A program made the position numbers and the translations under genes. Below are positions 43,750-53,262 of a DNA stretch of 64,000 nt, piece after piece (position 1 is the stretch's first letter; each line of letters begins with the position of its first letter). This DNA comes from Paenibacillus sp. yr247 (GTDB lineage Bacteria; Bacillota; Bacilli; Paenibacillales; NBRC-103111). The notes below the pieces were generated by a model, which saw only the letters and a program-made list of their open reading frames with translations, was not told the DNA's origin and searched no databases. Where the stretch lies: assembly GCF_900103825.1 (NCBI RefSeq), contig NZ_FNIF01000001.1, forward strand, positions 434,001 through 498,000, written 5' to 3'.

Positions 43750-45128
43750 TAGAACGTACATTACAACAAATCGCAGGGATGTTAGGTAGTGAGATATCAG
43801 GGTCAGAAGAAGCTATTATGATAAAAGGCGTTTCAACGGATACACGCTCTATCCAGGCGGGAAGCCTATTCGTCCCTCTTATCGGTGAGAACTTTGACGG
43901 GCATTCCTATGCAGAAGATGCTTATCATAAAGGTGCTTCAGCTATTTTGTGGCAGTATGATCGCGGTGAGGCACCGAAAGGCGTTCCATTCATCCGCGTC
44001 CCGGATACGTTAATAGCTCTGCAGCAATTAGCTAAGGCTTATCGCAAGCAGCTGCCTGTGCGCATCATTGGGATTACAGGCAGCAATGGTAAAACGACGA
44101 CAAAAGACTTGGTTGCGTCCGTTCTGGGTAGTACTTATCAAGTGCATAAAACAAAAGGAAACTTGAATAATCATATCGGTTTACCGCTCACGCTGCTCCA
44201 GCTTGAGGAGACCACGGAATTCGCCGTGGTCGAGATGGGGATGAGCGGACGAGGCGAGATTGAGCTCTTGTCCGATCTGGCCGAGCCGGAAGCGTCGATC
44301 ATTACGATGATCGGCGAGTCGCACATGCTCCAGCTGGGCTCGCGGGAAGAGATCGCTCGGGCGAAGGCCGAGATCGCAAGCGGAATGCCCAGCGGCGGGC
44401 TGCTCGTCTACAACGGCGACGAGCCATTGATTGAACAGGCTCTCGCCGAGCGAAGCTTGCCAGAGGGGCTGCGCCGCATCCGCTTCGGCGGCGGCGCGGG
44501 CAATGATTTGTACCCGACCGACATCCGGATGGATGCGGACGGGGCGTTCTTCCAGATCAATTCCCCGGGGTACCCGGAATTGTACATTCCCTTGCTCGGC
44601 ACGCATAATGTGATTAATGCGTTAGCAGCCATTGCCATCGGCGAAGCCTTCGGCGTACAGCCGGCTTCCATTGCAGCAGGGCTTCGCTCGCTGCAGATGA
44701 CGAGCATGCGCATCGAGAAGCTGACGGCAGCCTCTGGGCTGACCGTGCTAAACGATGCGTATAATGCCAGCCCGGCATCCATGCGGGCTTCCATCGCGCT
44801 TACCGAGCAGTTGAGCGGCTTCGGCAGCAAGTTCCTTGTGCTCGGCGATATGCTGGAGCTTGGCGAGCACGAAGAGCAGTTCCATCGCGGCATCGGCGCG
44901 ATGCTGTCTCCCGAACGTGTAGACTACGTCTTCACGTTCGGTCGTCTGGGCCGCTTCATCGCGGATGAAGCGGCTGCTCAGTTCCCGAAGGGACGCGTGC
45001 GCGCCTTCGAAGACAAAGAGCAGCTCGCGGCAGAGCTGGCCGCTTTAGCACGAGCTGAGGACATTGTGCTCGTAAAGGGCTCGCGCGGTATGCGGCTAGA
45101 GCAAGTTGTGAATGCCTTACTCGCCTAA
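43746..45128 (+). CDS. murF: UDP-MurNAc-tripeptide:D-Ala-D-Ala ligase MurF
   Basis: A 460-residue Mur ligase that adds D-Ala-D-Ala to complete the stem peptide. IIGITGSNGKTTTKDLVASV (near 104-123) is the ATP loop, GNLNNHIGLPLTLLQLEE near 139 the substrate loop, and LNDAYNASPASMRASI near 334 the C-terminal signature. The first third has the GC content of its neighbours, while the rest (about 44,220 to 45,110) is much richer in GC; at 44461-44520 I count 43 G/C of 60. No frame break is seen, so the gene should work. It starts inside the murE stop (ATGA). Confidence 0.95.
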   Translation: MIERTLQQIAGMLGSEISGSEEAIMIKGVSTDTRSIQAGSLFVPLIGENFDGHSYAEDAYHKGASAILWQYDRGEAPKGVPFIRVPDTLIALQQLAKAYRKQLPVRIIGITGSNGKTTTKDLVASVLGSTYQVHKTKGNLNNHIGLPLTLLQLEETTEFAVVEMGMSGRGEIELLSDLAEPEASIITMIGESHMLQLGSREEIARAKAEIASGMPSGGLLVYNGDEPLIEQALAERSLPEGLRRIRFGGGAGNDLYPTDIRMDADGAFFQINSPGYPELYIPLLGTHNVINALAAIAIGEAFGVQPASIAAGLRSLQMTSMRIEKLTAASGLTVLNDAYNASPASMRASIALTEQLSGFGSKFLVLGDMLELGEHEEQFHRGIGAMLSPERVDYVFTFGRLGRFIADEAAAQFPKGRVRAFEDKEQLAAELAALARAEDIVLVKGSRGMRLEQVVNALLA

Positions 45129-45164
45129 TTGGCGCTTGAGTTAACCATATTATGAAACAGTAGA

Positions 45165-45187
45165 TCGTTTTCGTAAGGCGGAAACGA
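45165..45187 (+). promoter_or_regulatory. Hairpin directly before the mraY ribosome-binding site
   Basis: TCGTTTTCG pairs with CGGAAACGA over nine positions (one G-T) around TAAGG. Two or three bases later comes the GGGGG ribosome-binding site of mraY. It resembles the leader repeat family in place and T/A-rich stem but lacks the upstream TGCTTACG block. Confidence 0.55.
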
Positions 45188-45202
45188 GCAGGGGGAACCA
45201 AC

Positions 45203-46162
45203 GTGGAAAACGCAATTTTATTAACGATGGGCGTTGCTTTTGTGCTTGCGCTAATTATGGGACCGCTTTTTATACCTATTTTGCGGCGCATGAAATTTGG
45301 CCAACAAATTCGTGAGGATGGCCCGCAAGGGCATCTGAAAAAACAAGGGACACCAACAATGGGCGGGGTCATTATTTTACTCGCGCTGGCCCTTGCTACT
45401 CTTCGTTTTGCGGATAAAAATATGGATCTTCTGATCTTGTTAATTGCCTCTTTAGGGTATGGACTCGTTGGCTTTCTTGACGATTACATTAAAATTATTT
45501 TTAAGCGCTCGCTCGGACTCACGGCTAAACAAAAGCTGTTCGGTCAACTTCTGATTTCAGCTATTGTCTGTTATTTGTTAGTCATCCAAGGTCATAGCAC
45601 GGACTTATATATTCCATTTGTGGAGTTCCATTTTAACCCAGGTTGGCTGTATTTTCCGTTAATGGCGATTCTCATGTTAGGCGCATCAAATGCGGTGAAT
45701 TTCACCGATGGCCTGGATGGCTTGCTTGCAGGGACAAGTGCGATTGCATTCGGTGCTTACACCGTTATTGCAATGAATAACACACAGCCGGAAGCAGCAA
45801 TTTTCTCTGCGGCCATGGTTGGAGCCGTGCTTGGTTTTCTCGTTTTTAATGCGCATCCAGCCAAAGTGTTTATGGGTGACACCGGCTCGCTTGGTATCGG
45901 CGGCGGTCTTGTTGCCGTAGCTATTTTGACTAAAGCGGAACTATTGCTTGCTATTGTAGGCGGTGTGTTCTTGATCGAAATTCTTTCTGTTGTGATCCAA
46001 GTTGTTTCATTCAAGACAAGAGGCAAACGAGTTTTCAAAATGAGCCCGATTCATCACCACTTCGAATTGGTCGGATGGTCGGAATGGCGCGTCGTTATCA
46101 CATTCTGGGTCGTAGGTCTCGTGCTTGCCGTACTCGGATTATATATGAATGAGGTGTTGTAA
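45203..46162 (+). CDS. mraY: Phospho-MurNAc-pentapeptide translocase MraY
   Basis: A 319-residue membrane enzyme that transfers phospho-MurNAc-pentapeptide to undecaprenyl phosphate (lipid I). About ten membrane helices alternate with cytoplasmic loops: [14 protein letters not shown] (near 49), DDYIKI (near 93), [15 protein letters not shown] (near 163-177) and [14 protein letters not shown] (near 221-234). These Asp residues bind magnesium. [11 protein letters not shown] ends the loop set. GTG 45203 is the start, 11 bases after GGGGG. Confidence 0.95.
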   Translation: MENAILLTMGVAFVLALIMGPLFIPILRRMKFGQQIREDGPQGHLKKQGTPTMGGVIILLALALATLRFADKNMDLLILLIASLGYGLVGFLDDYIKIIFKRSLGLTAKQKLFGQLLISAIVCYLLVIQGHSTDLYIPFVEFHFNPGWLYFPLMAILMLGASNAVNFTDGLDGLLAGTSAIAFGAYTVIAMNNTQPEAAIFSAAMVGAVLGFLVFNAHPAKVFMGDTGSLGIGGGLVAVAILTKAELLLAIVGGVFLIEILSVVIQVVSFKTRGKRVFKMSPIHHHFELVGWSEWRVVITFWVVGLVLAVLGLYMNEVL

Positions 46163-46165
46163 AGC

Positions 46166-47560
46166 ATGAAACATCCGCGGGAATATCGTGGACTTGAAGT
46201 GATTGTTTTAGGCTTGGCTCGGAGCGGTGTCGCTGCGGCTAAGCTTTTTCATCAAAAAGGAGCCCTAGTAACCGTCAACGACAAAAAAGAGCGGAGCGCA
46301 TGCCCTGAAGCCGACGAATTGGAGGCTCTGGGTATTTCTGTTGTCTGCGGCTTTCATCCGGAGTCCTTGGTGCATTCGGGTGTTGCTCTCGTCGTGAAAA
46401 ACCCGGGCATACCGTACACGGTAGAGCCGATTCGCAAGGCGGAAGAGCTGGGAATCGAAGTCGTGACTGAGGTTGAGGTTGCTTATCAATTCTGCAAAGC
46501 GCCAATTATCGGTATAACGGGGTCAAATGGGAAAACAACCACGACAACTTTGATTGGTTTAATGCTGGACGCAGCTGGATTAGCACCTGTAGTGGCGGGT
46601 AATATTGGACGCGCATTAACCGAGGCAGCTCCAGAAGTCACAGCGGATAACTGGATGGTTGTTGAGCTCAGCAGCTTTCAACTGAAAGGGACGACCTCGT
46701 TCCGACCAACAATTGCATTATTGTTAAATTTGTATGAAACTCATCTGGATTATCATGGTTCGATGGATGATTATATCGCTTCAAAGGCCAAACTGTTTGC
46801 TAATCAAACGGAGGAAGATACGGCAATTCTGAATTGGGATGATGCGGTGTGCCAATCCCTGATTCCTACCCTACGTGCGAAACTGTTCCCATTTTCGATG
46901 AAAGCAGCATTGCACTTCGGAGTTTACTTCGATGTGGAGTCAGAGGTTATTGTTTATGCAAACGGTCAAGGTCAAGTATTACCGATAATGCCGGCACGTG
47001 AAATGGGGATTCCAGGCAGCTTTAACGTCGAAAACGCATTAGCTGCAGCTGCGGCCGCCATAACAGCAGGTGTGCAGCCTCAGATCATCGCGGACGTACT
47101 TAGAAGCTTCCAAGGCGTAGAACACCGTCTGGAGCTCGTGAGAGAGCTGAATGGTGTGACCTTCTATAATAACTCCAAAGCGACGAATGCCGCGGCATCT
47201 GTTAAGTCTATTGAGGCGTTCAATCAGAAAGTTGTCTTGATCGCTGGGGGATTGGATCGCGGATCCGATTATATGGAGCTGCTGCCTACTTTCCGTGAGC
47301 GCATTAAAGGCATCGTAACCTTAGGTCAAACAAAAGGGAAAATTTCACATATTGCCGAGCTGGCAGGGATTAGCAGCATTCAAACCGTCGATACTGCTAA
47401 AGATGCAGCGGACGCGGTTTCACAAGCCGTTCAGCTTGCTTGGCAAATGAGTGAACCTGGAGATATCGTTCTGCTATCACCTGCTTGCGCAAGCTGGGAT
47501 ATGTTCCCCTCTTATGAGGAGAGGGGACGCATGTTTAAGGAGTCCGTGCATAACCTTTAA
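46166..47560 (+). CDS. murD: UDP-MurNAc-L-Ala:D-Glu ligase MurD
   Basis: A 464-residue Mur ligase adding D-glutamate. LGLARSGVAAAKLFHQKGA is the N-terminal Rossmann-like region, IIGITGSNGKTTTTTLIGLM near 114 the ATP loop, ELSSFQL near 169, LYETHLDYHGSMDDY near 190 and YNNSKATNAAASVKSIEAF near 332. The C-terminal VLLSPACASWDMFPSYEERG is the MurD end motif. It starts four bases after mraY, GAGGTG lies nine bases before its ATG. Confidence 0.96.
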   Translation: MKHPREYRGLEVIVLGLARSGVAAAKLFHQKGALVTVNDKKERSACPEADELEALGISVVCGFHPESLVHSGVALVVKNPGIPYTVEPIRKAEELGIEVVTEVEVAYQFCKAPIIGITGSNGKTTTTTLIGLMLDAAGLAPVVAGNIGRALTEAAPEVTADNWMVVELSSFQLKGTTSFRPTIALLLNLYETHLDYHGSMDDYIASKAKLFANQTEEDTAILNWDDAVCQSLIPTLRAKLFPFSMKAALHFGVYFDVESEVIVYANGQGQVLPIMPAREMGIPGSFNVENALAAAAAAITAGVQPQIIADVLRSFQGVEHRLELVRELNGVTFYNNSKATNAAASVKSIEAFNQKVVLIAGGLDRGSDYMELLPTFRERIKGIVTLGQTKGKISHIAELAGISSIQTVDTAKDAADAVSQAVQLAWQMSEPGDIVLLSPACASWDMFPSYEERGRMFKESVHNL

Positions 47561-47567
47561 GTAGGGC

Positions 47568-47576
47568 TTATCCACA
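47568..47576 (+). other. Perfect DnaA-box-like nonamer TTATCCACA
   Basis: An exact match to the DnaA box lies in the short gap after murD. Two more exact matches in the window (19233-19241 and 39819-39827) are inside genes, so chance is possible. Confidence 0.35.
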
Positions 47577-47590
47577 TTTGTTTGCTAATA

Positions 47591-47620
47591 GGTGACATCG
47601 TCACCTGCTTGCTATGCATC
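47591..47620 (+). repeat. Copy 2 of the GGTGAC-palindrome intergenic element
   Basis: GGTGAC-ATC-GTCACC at 47591-47605 is followed by the tail T-GCT-T-GC-T-ATGCATC, matching 8352-8381 at nearly every position. It lies before spoVE. Confidence 0.65.
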
Positions 47621-47658
47621 TTCGGATGATGCCCACAACACACAAAGAGGTGTCTGTT

Positions 47659-48756
47659 ATGGGTAAAGCACGGTCCGCTCCTGACATTTGGATTATTATT
47701 CCAACCTTGTTGCTTTTGACAATTGGCGTTATTATGGTTTACAGCGCGAGTAGTGTTCTTGCTTTTCGCGAATTCGGCGACTCCTTGTATTATTTGAAAC
47801 GGCAATTTATTTTTGCTGTTTTAGGAGTTATTACCATGTTTTTTACCATGAATGTTGATTATTTAGTGTGGAAAAAGATTGCTCGAATCACGCTTTTTAT
47901 TTGCTTTGCCATGTTGATTATTGTCTTGATTCCCGGCCTCGGGGTTGTTCGTGGTGGAGCTAGAAGCTGGTTAGGGATTGGTGCCTTCGGTATTCAGCCA
48001 TCCGAATTCATGAAGATTGGGATGATTCTTTATTTATCCAAAATGTTGTCCGAGCAGCAGGCAAAAATTACGCTTTTTACTAAGGGTCTGTTACCGCCGC
48101 TTGGTATTATGGGCTTAGCCTTCGGTCTCATTATGCTTCAGCCCGATCTTGGGACTGGCGTAGTGCTCGTTGGAGCTTCACTCCTCATCATCTATACTTC
48201 GGGTGCAAGATTGCTTCATCTCTCTTATCTAGGTATGATAGGGGTTGCTGGTTTTGTTGGACTCGTCATTGCTGCCCCCTACCGATTACAGCGAATTACC
48301 GCTTTCTTGGATCCCTGGCAGGATCCGTTAGGAGCAGGCTATCAGTCCATTCAATCGCTGTATGCCATTGGACCTGGAGGCTTGGTGGGGCTAGGACTTG
48401 GAATGAGCCGTCAGAAATACAGCTATTTACCAGAGCCGCAAACGGACTTTATTTTCTCCATTATTGCTGAGGAGCTTGGTTTTATTGGCGGGACGCTGGT
48501 ACTGCTGCTCTTTACGATTCTTGTATGGCGCGGGATGCGGGCTGCCATTACGGCACCGGATACGTTTGCCAGTTTGATCGCTGTAGGGATTATCGGCATG
48601 ATTGCTGTGCAGGTTATTATTAATATTGGTGTTGTTATCGGGATGTTCCCGGTAACCGGCATTACATTGCCATTCATAAGTGCAGGAGGGTCTTCATTGA
48701 CGCTTATGCTGACATCGGTCGGCATCCTGCTCAATATATCCCGTTATTCGAGGTGA
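47659..48756 (+). CDS. spoVE: SEDS glycosyltransferase SpoVE (FtsW paralogue)
   Basis: A 365-residue polytopic protein with about ten membrane segments, a lipid II polymerase working with a class B PBP. YSASSVLAF (near 33), GGARSWLGIGAFGIQPSEFM (near 100-119), LQPDLGTG near 157 and DFIFSIIAEELGFIGG near 264 are SEDS motifs. Its length and place between murD and murG match SpoVE of Bacillus rather than FtsW. Met 47659 with AGAGGTG upstream is the best start; earlier in-frame Met codons lie in the intergenic repeat. Confidence 0.92.
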   Translation: MGKARSAPDIWIIIPTLLLLTIGVIMVYSASSVLAFREFGDSLYYLKRQFIFAVLGVITMFFTMNVDYLVWKKIARITLFICFAMLIIVLIPGLGVVRGGARSWLGIGAFGIQPSEFMKIGMILYLSKMLSEQQAKITLFTKGLLPPLGIMGLAFGLIMLQPDLGTGVVLVGASLLIIYTSGARLLHLSYLGMIGVAGFVGLVIAAPYRLQRITAFLDPWQDPLGAGYQSIQSLYAIGPGGLVGLGLGMSRQKYSYLPEPQTDFIFSIIAEELGFIGGTLVLLLFTILVWRGMRAAITAPDTFASLIAVGIIGMIAVQVIINIGVVIGMFPVTGITLPFISAGGSSLTLMLTSVGILLNISRYSR

Positions 48757-48763
48757 CAGGGGA

Positions 48764-49834
48764 ATGAAAACGATTGTCTTTACCGGAGGAGGCTCCGCAG
48801 GACATGTTACTCCTAACATTGCTCTTATTCATAAGCTTGAGCAGCAAGGTTGGGAAATTAAATATATAGGTTCAGCAACGGGCATCGAGAAAGACATCAT
48901 TGAACGCGAGGGGGTACCTTTTTACCCAATATCGTCAGGGAAATTACGTCGATATTTTGATATCAAAAATTTCAAAGACCCTTTTAAAGTGGTGAAAGGC
49001 GTCTATGAGTCTTATAGATTGCTCCGTCGTTTGAAGCCTGCCATCGTCTTTTCGAAGGGTGGGTTCGTTTCCGTCCCGGTTGTTCTTGGCAGTCGGATGA
49101 ACAGGGTTCCCGTGATTATTCATGAGTCCGATATAACGCCAGGACTAGCGAATAAAATTTCAATTCCTTTTGCAACCAAGGTTTGTGTTACCTTTCCGGA
49201 GTCCTTACAGCATGTTCAGAAAGACAAGGCTGTGCTGACAGGGTTGCCGATTCGTGAACACATTCTGAGCGGGAAAGCGTCTCGCGGGTACCAGATTTGT
49301 GACTTCCATTCACAGAAGCCGGTTATTTTAGTGATGGGTGGCAGTCTAGGCTCGCAAGTGATTAACCAAGCGGTTAGAGATAACCTAGGGCGATTACTTA
49401 CTCAGTTTCAGATTGTACACCTTTGCGGAAAAGGCAATATCGCGTCAGAACTTGCCCATACGCGAGGTTATAAACAATTCGAATATTTGAACGAGGAGCT
49501 CCCGGATGTTTTGGCGATGACAGAATTGGTTGTTTCACGGGCGGGTGCTACATCCATTTATGAATTTCTCGTACTGGAGAAGCCTATGCTGCTTATTCCG
49601 TTATCGCTGCAAGCAAGCCGAGGTGACCAGATTCTGAATGCGAAGTCGTTCCAAAAAGCTGGCTATGCGGATGTACTTCAAGAAGAAGATTTAACAGCCG
49701 AGACCCTCGCAGCTCGCGTGGAAGCACTTCATGCGAACAGAGAGACTTACAAAGCTACGATGCAATCACGAAACGATAACGATGCCGTTGCATCGATCGT
49801 AAAACTGATTGAGACCTATTGTTTATCGTCTTAG
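48764..49834 (+). CDS. murG: Lipid II synthase MurG (GlcNAc transferase)
   Basis: A 356-residue GT-B glycosyltransferase that adds GlcNAc to lipid I at the inner face of the membrane. TGGGSAGHVTPNIAL (near 6-20) is the N-terminal glycine loop, FSKGGFVSVPVVLG near 97, GGSLGSQVINQAV near 193 and SRAGATSIYEFLVLEKPMLL near 257-276, the UDP-GlcNAc site. Length is typical. It follows spoVE by seven bases with a GAGG-type site. Confidence 0.95.
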   Translation: MKTIVFTGGGSAGHVTPNIALIHKLEQQGWEIKYIGSATGIEKDIIEREGVPFYPISSGKLRRYFDIKNFKDPFKVVKGVYESYRLLRRLKPAIVFSKGGFVSVPVVLGSRMNRVPVIIHESDITPGLANKISIPFATKVCVTFPESLQHVQKDKAVLTGLPIREHILSGKASRGYQICDFHSQKPVILVMGGSLGSQVINQAVRDNLGRLLTQFQIVHLCGKGNIASELAHTRGYKQFEYLNEELPDVLAMTELVVSRAGATSIYEFLVLEKPMLLIPLSLQASRGDQILNAKSFQKAGYADVLQEEDLTAETLAARVEALHANRETYKATMQSRNDNDAVASIVKLIETYCLSS

Positions 49835-49927
49835 ATTTTCGAAAGCGAATAGGCGATTGTCACACTCTATCCGATATTACATAAACTACACTATAACCGT
49901 GACAGACACCTAAGGCTTTATATGGCG

Positions 49928-49971
49928 CCAAGTAAAGAAGACCGGCCATCTTCCACTTGGTCTGTATTTTT
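49928..49971 (+). terminator. Hairpin between murG and murB
   Basis: CCAAGT-AAA-GAAGA pairs with TCTTC-C-ACTTGG (11 pairs around an internal bulge), followed by a T-rich stretch. It may partly terminate the murG transcript or be a leader structure of murB. The rest of the 203-base gap holds no gene. Confidence 0.55.
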
Positions 49972-50037
49972 GAAATTATGGAGCATGAAGCAGTTTCCCG
50001 ATAATTTCGCCCTACGTTCTGTGAAGGAGGTTTTCCC

Positions 50038-50943
50038 ATGCAACAGTTAATATCCGACTTACAGGCAGCAAATATTGGCGAGATTCGAACGAATGAACGA
50101 CTGGCCCCATACACGACTTGGAAAATCGGAGGTCCGGCCGATTGTCTGATCATCCCCCAAACGAAAGAGCAGGTCGTAGATGTCATCCGTTTCCTGCATC
50201 AACGAGGAATTCCATGGACGATAATTGGTCGTGGATCTAACTTGCTGGTAAGTGATAAAGGAATTAGAGGGGTAGTTATTAAACTTGGTCATGCGTTGGA
50301 ATCTCTTCGCTTCGAAGGTGCGATGGTCTACGCTGGGGGTTCCTATTCGTTCATTAAATTGTCCGTACTAGCGGCTAAAGAAGGTTTAACCGGACTGGAG
50401 TTTGCTTCTGGCATACCCGGTTCTGTGGGAGGCGCCGTCTACATGAATGCAGGGGCTCACGGGTCCGATGTGTCACGCATACTCAAGCAGGCTGAAGTCA
50501 TCCTGGACACAGGGGAATTGGTCACTATGCAGGCGGAAGATTTGCAGTATGCTTATCGACATTCCATTCTGCACCTACTACCCGGCATTGTAACAGAAGC
50601 TGTCTTTGAATTACAGGTCGGAGATCGCAAAGAAATCGCGGGAGCCATGGCGGCATACCGGGATCGGCGCCTCCGCACGCAACCGCTTCAATTAGCTTGC
50701 GCTGGAAGTGTATTCCGCAACCCCGAAGGGGGATTCGCAGCTAAGCTCATCGAAGATGCTGGCCTGAAAGGCAAACGTGTCGGTGGAGCGGAAATCTCTA
50801 CGCTGCACGCCAATTTCATTGTTAATACCGGAGATGCTACAGCCGAGGACGTTCTCACTCTCATTGGCGAAGTACAGGAGATCGTACAGAAACTGTACGG
50901 CATATCGCTTGTAACGGAAGTTTTGGTGATGGGTGAGAGGTAA
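50038..50943 (+). CDS. murB: UDP-N-acetylenolpyruvoylglucosamine reductase MurB
   Basis: A 301-residue FAD enzyme that makes UDP-MurNAc. Landmarks are TTWKIGGPADCLIIPQT near 22, GRGSNLLVSDKGIRG near 62 (FAD), GLEFASGIPGSVGGAVYMNA near 118-137, RHSIL near 176, ACAGSVFRNPEGGFAAKLIE near 220 (with the proton-donating serine) and HANFIVNTGDATAEDV near 258. It is the short type II form without the extra C-terminal loop. AGGAGG precedes the ATG. It is close to murA, the enzyme before it in the pathway. Confidence 0.95.
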   Translation: MQQLISDLQAANIGEIRTNERLAPYTTWKIGGPADCLIIPQTKEQVVDVIRFLHQRGIPWTIIGRGSNLLVSDKGIRGVVIKLGHALESLRFEGAMVYAGGSYSFIKLSVLAAKEGLTGLEFASGIPGSVGGAVYMNAGAHGSDVSRILKQAEVILDTGELVTMQAEDLQYAYRHSILHLLPGIVTEAVFELQVGDRKEIAGAMAAYRDRRLRTQPLQLACAGSVFRNPEGGFAAKLIEDAGLKGKRVGGAEISTLHANFIVNTGDATAEDVLTLIGEVQEIVQKLYGISLVTEVLVMGER

Positions 50944-50958
50944 ATCGGAGGTGGAACT

Positions 50959-52227
50959 TTGGAGAAGCTCGTTATCGAAGGTGGAAGACCTCTCTCGGGA
51001 GCCATCCAGATACACGGCGCGAAAAACGCCGCATTACCAATTTTAGCAGCCTGCATCCTGGCCAGCGGCACTCATACTCTGCATAATGTTCCTAATTTGC
51101 TCGATATCGACACCATGCTGCGAATTCTTAGCGCGCTGGGTTGTCGTGCCGAGCAGCAAGGGGATACGGTATCTATCACAACATCCACAGCTCATTCCTC
51201 TCATATCCCTGAAGAATTGATGGGGCAAATGCGTTCTTCCATCTTTCTTATGGGTCCGCTGCTCGCCAGATTCGGCAGTGTCACTGTCTATCAACCAGGT
51301 GGCTGCGCAATCGGCGAACGTAAAATCGATTTGCACCTTAAAGGTTTGCAGGCTCTCGGAGCCAACATTGAAGAATTCGCCAACAAAATTGTTTGCACGG
51401 CAGATTCACTGCGTGGTTGTGAGATCTTTCTAGACTTCCCAAGTGTCGGAGCTACGGAAAATATTATGATGGCAGCTGTGAAAGCTGAAGGCATCACAAC
51501 AATTTACAATGCTGCTCGTGAACCTGAGATTCAGGATTTGCAAAACTTCCTGAACGCTATGGGCGCCGATATCATTGGAGCAGGTACGGACACCATAACG
51601 ATTCGCGGAGTGGATTCGTTATCTCCTTGCACATATCGCATCATTCCTGATCGAATTGTAGCTGGTACCTTCCTTGTTGCTGCTGCAGCAACAAAAGGAA
51701 ACATCACCTTGGAGCAGGTGAACCCAGCTCATTTAACCTCGGTGATTCATGTCCTGAGGCGTGCAGGTGTTCAAATCATCACGGACGGTGATATAATACA
51801 TGTAAGCTGTCCGACAAGACCAAAGGCAGTCGAACGTATTGTGACTTCACCGCATCCTTCCTTTCCAACAGATCTTCAATCGCAAGTTATGGTGCTGTTA
51901 TCTCTAGCAGATGGACTTAGCGTGATGAAAGAAACGATCTTTGAAGGTAGATTCAAGCACGTTGATGAACTATCCCGTATGGGTGCAGATATCCGTGTAG
52001 ATTTGAGCTCAGCCTTTATCCGAGGTGTTCCAAGGTTATATGGAGCCACGGTTGAAGCAACTGATCTGCGAGCTGGCGCAGCGCTTGTTATAGCGGGTCT
52101 GGCTGCGCATGGCACGACGATTGTTGAGCAGATTCATCATATCGATAGAGGTTATGATAGAATTGAACATATGCTTTCCAGGTTAGGTGCTTCCGTGCAT
52201 CGTCAATCACCTGTCCCAAGTGAGTAG
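50959..52227 (+). CDS. murA: UDP-GlcNAc 1-carboxyvinyltransferase MurA
   Basis: A 422-residue enzyme of the EPSP synthase fold, the first committed step of peptidoglycan synthesis. HGAKNAALPILAACILA (near 19-35) carries the substrate Lys-Asn pair and PGGCAIGERKIDLHLKGLQA (near 113-132) the catalytic Cys that fosfomycin attacks. The C-terminal end reads TDLRAGAALVIAGLAAHGTT and IDRGYDRIE. The start is TTG 50959, seven bases after AGGTGG. Firmicutes usually carry a second murA elsewhere. Confidence 0.95.
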   Translation: MEKLVIEGGRPLSGAIQIHGAKNAALPILAACILASGTHTLHNVPNLLDIDTMLRILSALGCRAEQQGDTVSITTSTAHSSHIPEELMGQMRSSIFLMGPLLARFGSVTVYQPGGCAIGERKIDLHLKGLQALGANIEEFANKIVCTADSLRGCEIFLDFPSVGATENIMMAAVKAEGITTIYNAAREPEIQDLQNFLNAMGADIIGAGTDTITIRGVDSLSPCTYRIIPDRIVAGTFLVAAAATKGNITLEQVNPAHLTSVIHVLRRAGVQIITDGDIIHVSCPTRPKAVERIVTSPHPSFPTDLQSQVMVLLSLADGLSVMKETIFEGRFKHVDELSRMGADIRVDLSSAFIRGVPRLYGATVEATDLRAGAALVIAGLAAHGTTIVEQIHHIDRGYDRIEHMLSRLGASVHRQSPVPSE

Positions 52228-52293
52228 AACATTTGAATGAATTCCGCGAATCCCTTCCTGCTTACAGGTGGGGATACACGGTTTTCATTGATT

Positions 52294-52321
52294 TTGTCAT
52301 ATACAAGGTTGCAAATATAAT
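52294..52321 (+). promoter_or_regulatory. Promoter candidate for divIB
   Basis: TTGTCA at 52294-52299 and TATAAT at 52316-52321 are 16 bases apart, about 30 bases before divIB. Confidence 0.5.
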
Positions 52322-52353
52322 ACTTCATACGAAACTATTAGGTGGTGCCCATC

Positions 52354-53262
52354 TTGTCCGAAGACCGCAAAGTACCCGCTCTGCCCGTCACTAAGCCACG
52401 CGCGCGTACCAATCGGAAGCTGCTCGTTTTCTTATTCATTTTTTTTATGACGATTCTAATTATTCTATTTTTTCAATCTTCCCTTAGTCGCATTAGTGCC
52501 ATTGAAGTTGAGGGGAACGAGCTCATGGCTTCAGATGCAATTGGACAAGCTAGTCAAATTGCGGTTGGAGACCGTTTCTTTGCAGTAAGCTCACAAACGA
52601 TTGAGCAGCGTATCGCCAAGCTGCCTATGATTAAGACAGCAGCGGTGAAGAAGCGTTTCCCAGGCATTATTCATATTACCGTGCAAGAATTTCCCAAAGT
52701 CGCTTTCCAAATTGGAGGAGACGGCAAGAAACAGGCAGTGCTTGCGGATGGCGCTGTCGTACAGCTATCTTCAGGAAGCATTCCTTTGGACATGCCCATT
52801 TTGACAGGATGGACAGATGGCGATCCGAATAAGGCCGCACTTTGCAAAGTGCTTGGTGAGATCCCGGAGAGCGCACTCTCCGACATTTCCGAAATCAAAC
52901 CGGATCCCTCGGAACCGTATCCCGACAAAATCAAGCTATACACAAGATCACAGTTCGAAGTGTATACAACTATTGCCTATTTACCTGAGAAAATTGACAA
53001 TTTGCCTGCTTATATAGCAAGCTTACAAGAAGATCATATTACCAATGGTGTTATCAAAATGTTAGAAGTGGAGTATCACGCTCCATTCGAACCGAACGAA
53101 GAGTCCAAGACTGAAACGAACAATCAAACCGGTCAGAAAGCAGCAGGCAGTTCTTCGAGTCCTACTCCCGATTCGAACAAAGATGGGGCCAAGACAAGTC
53201 CGAAACCGACCCCAAAAGCGCCCCCAAAATCATTACCAAAAGAAACAGTGCGTCCTTCCTGA
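52354..53262 (+). CDS. divIB: Cell division protein DivIB/FtsQ
   Basis: A 302-residue bitopic protein. A short basic cytoplasmic tail is followed by a membrane helix (about 25-45) and an extracellular POTRA domain (about 46-115, RISAIEVEGNELMASDAIG and KRFPGIIHITVQEFPKVAF), a beta domain (about 115-230), and a low-complexity Lys/Pro/Ser tail. It joins FtsL and DivIC to guide PBP2B to the septum. The start is set at TTG 52354 because AGGTGG lies eight bases before it; GTG at 52342 falls inside that site. It follows murA as in Bacillus. Confidence 0.88.
   Translation: MSEDRKVPALPVTKPRARTNRKLLVFLFIFFMTILIILFFQSSLSRISAIEVEGNELMASDAIGQASQIAVGDRFFAVSSQTIEQRIAKLPMIKTAAVKKRFPGIIHITVQEFPKVAFQIGGDGKKQAVLADGAVVQLSSGSIPLDMPILTGWTDGDPNKAALCKVLGEIPESALSDISEIKPDPSEPYPDKIKLYTRSQFEVYTTIAYLPEKIDNLPAYIASLQEDHITNGVIKMLEVEYHAPFEPNEESKTETNNQTGQKAAGSSSSPTPDSNKDGAKTSPKPTPKAPPKSLPKETVRPS

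Noticed and set aside
44408..44893. 161-codon antisense frame inside murF
   Set aside because: Long antisense frames are expected in GC-rich coding DNA; no start signal or recognisable protein feature.
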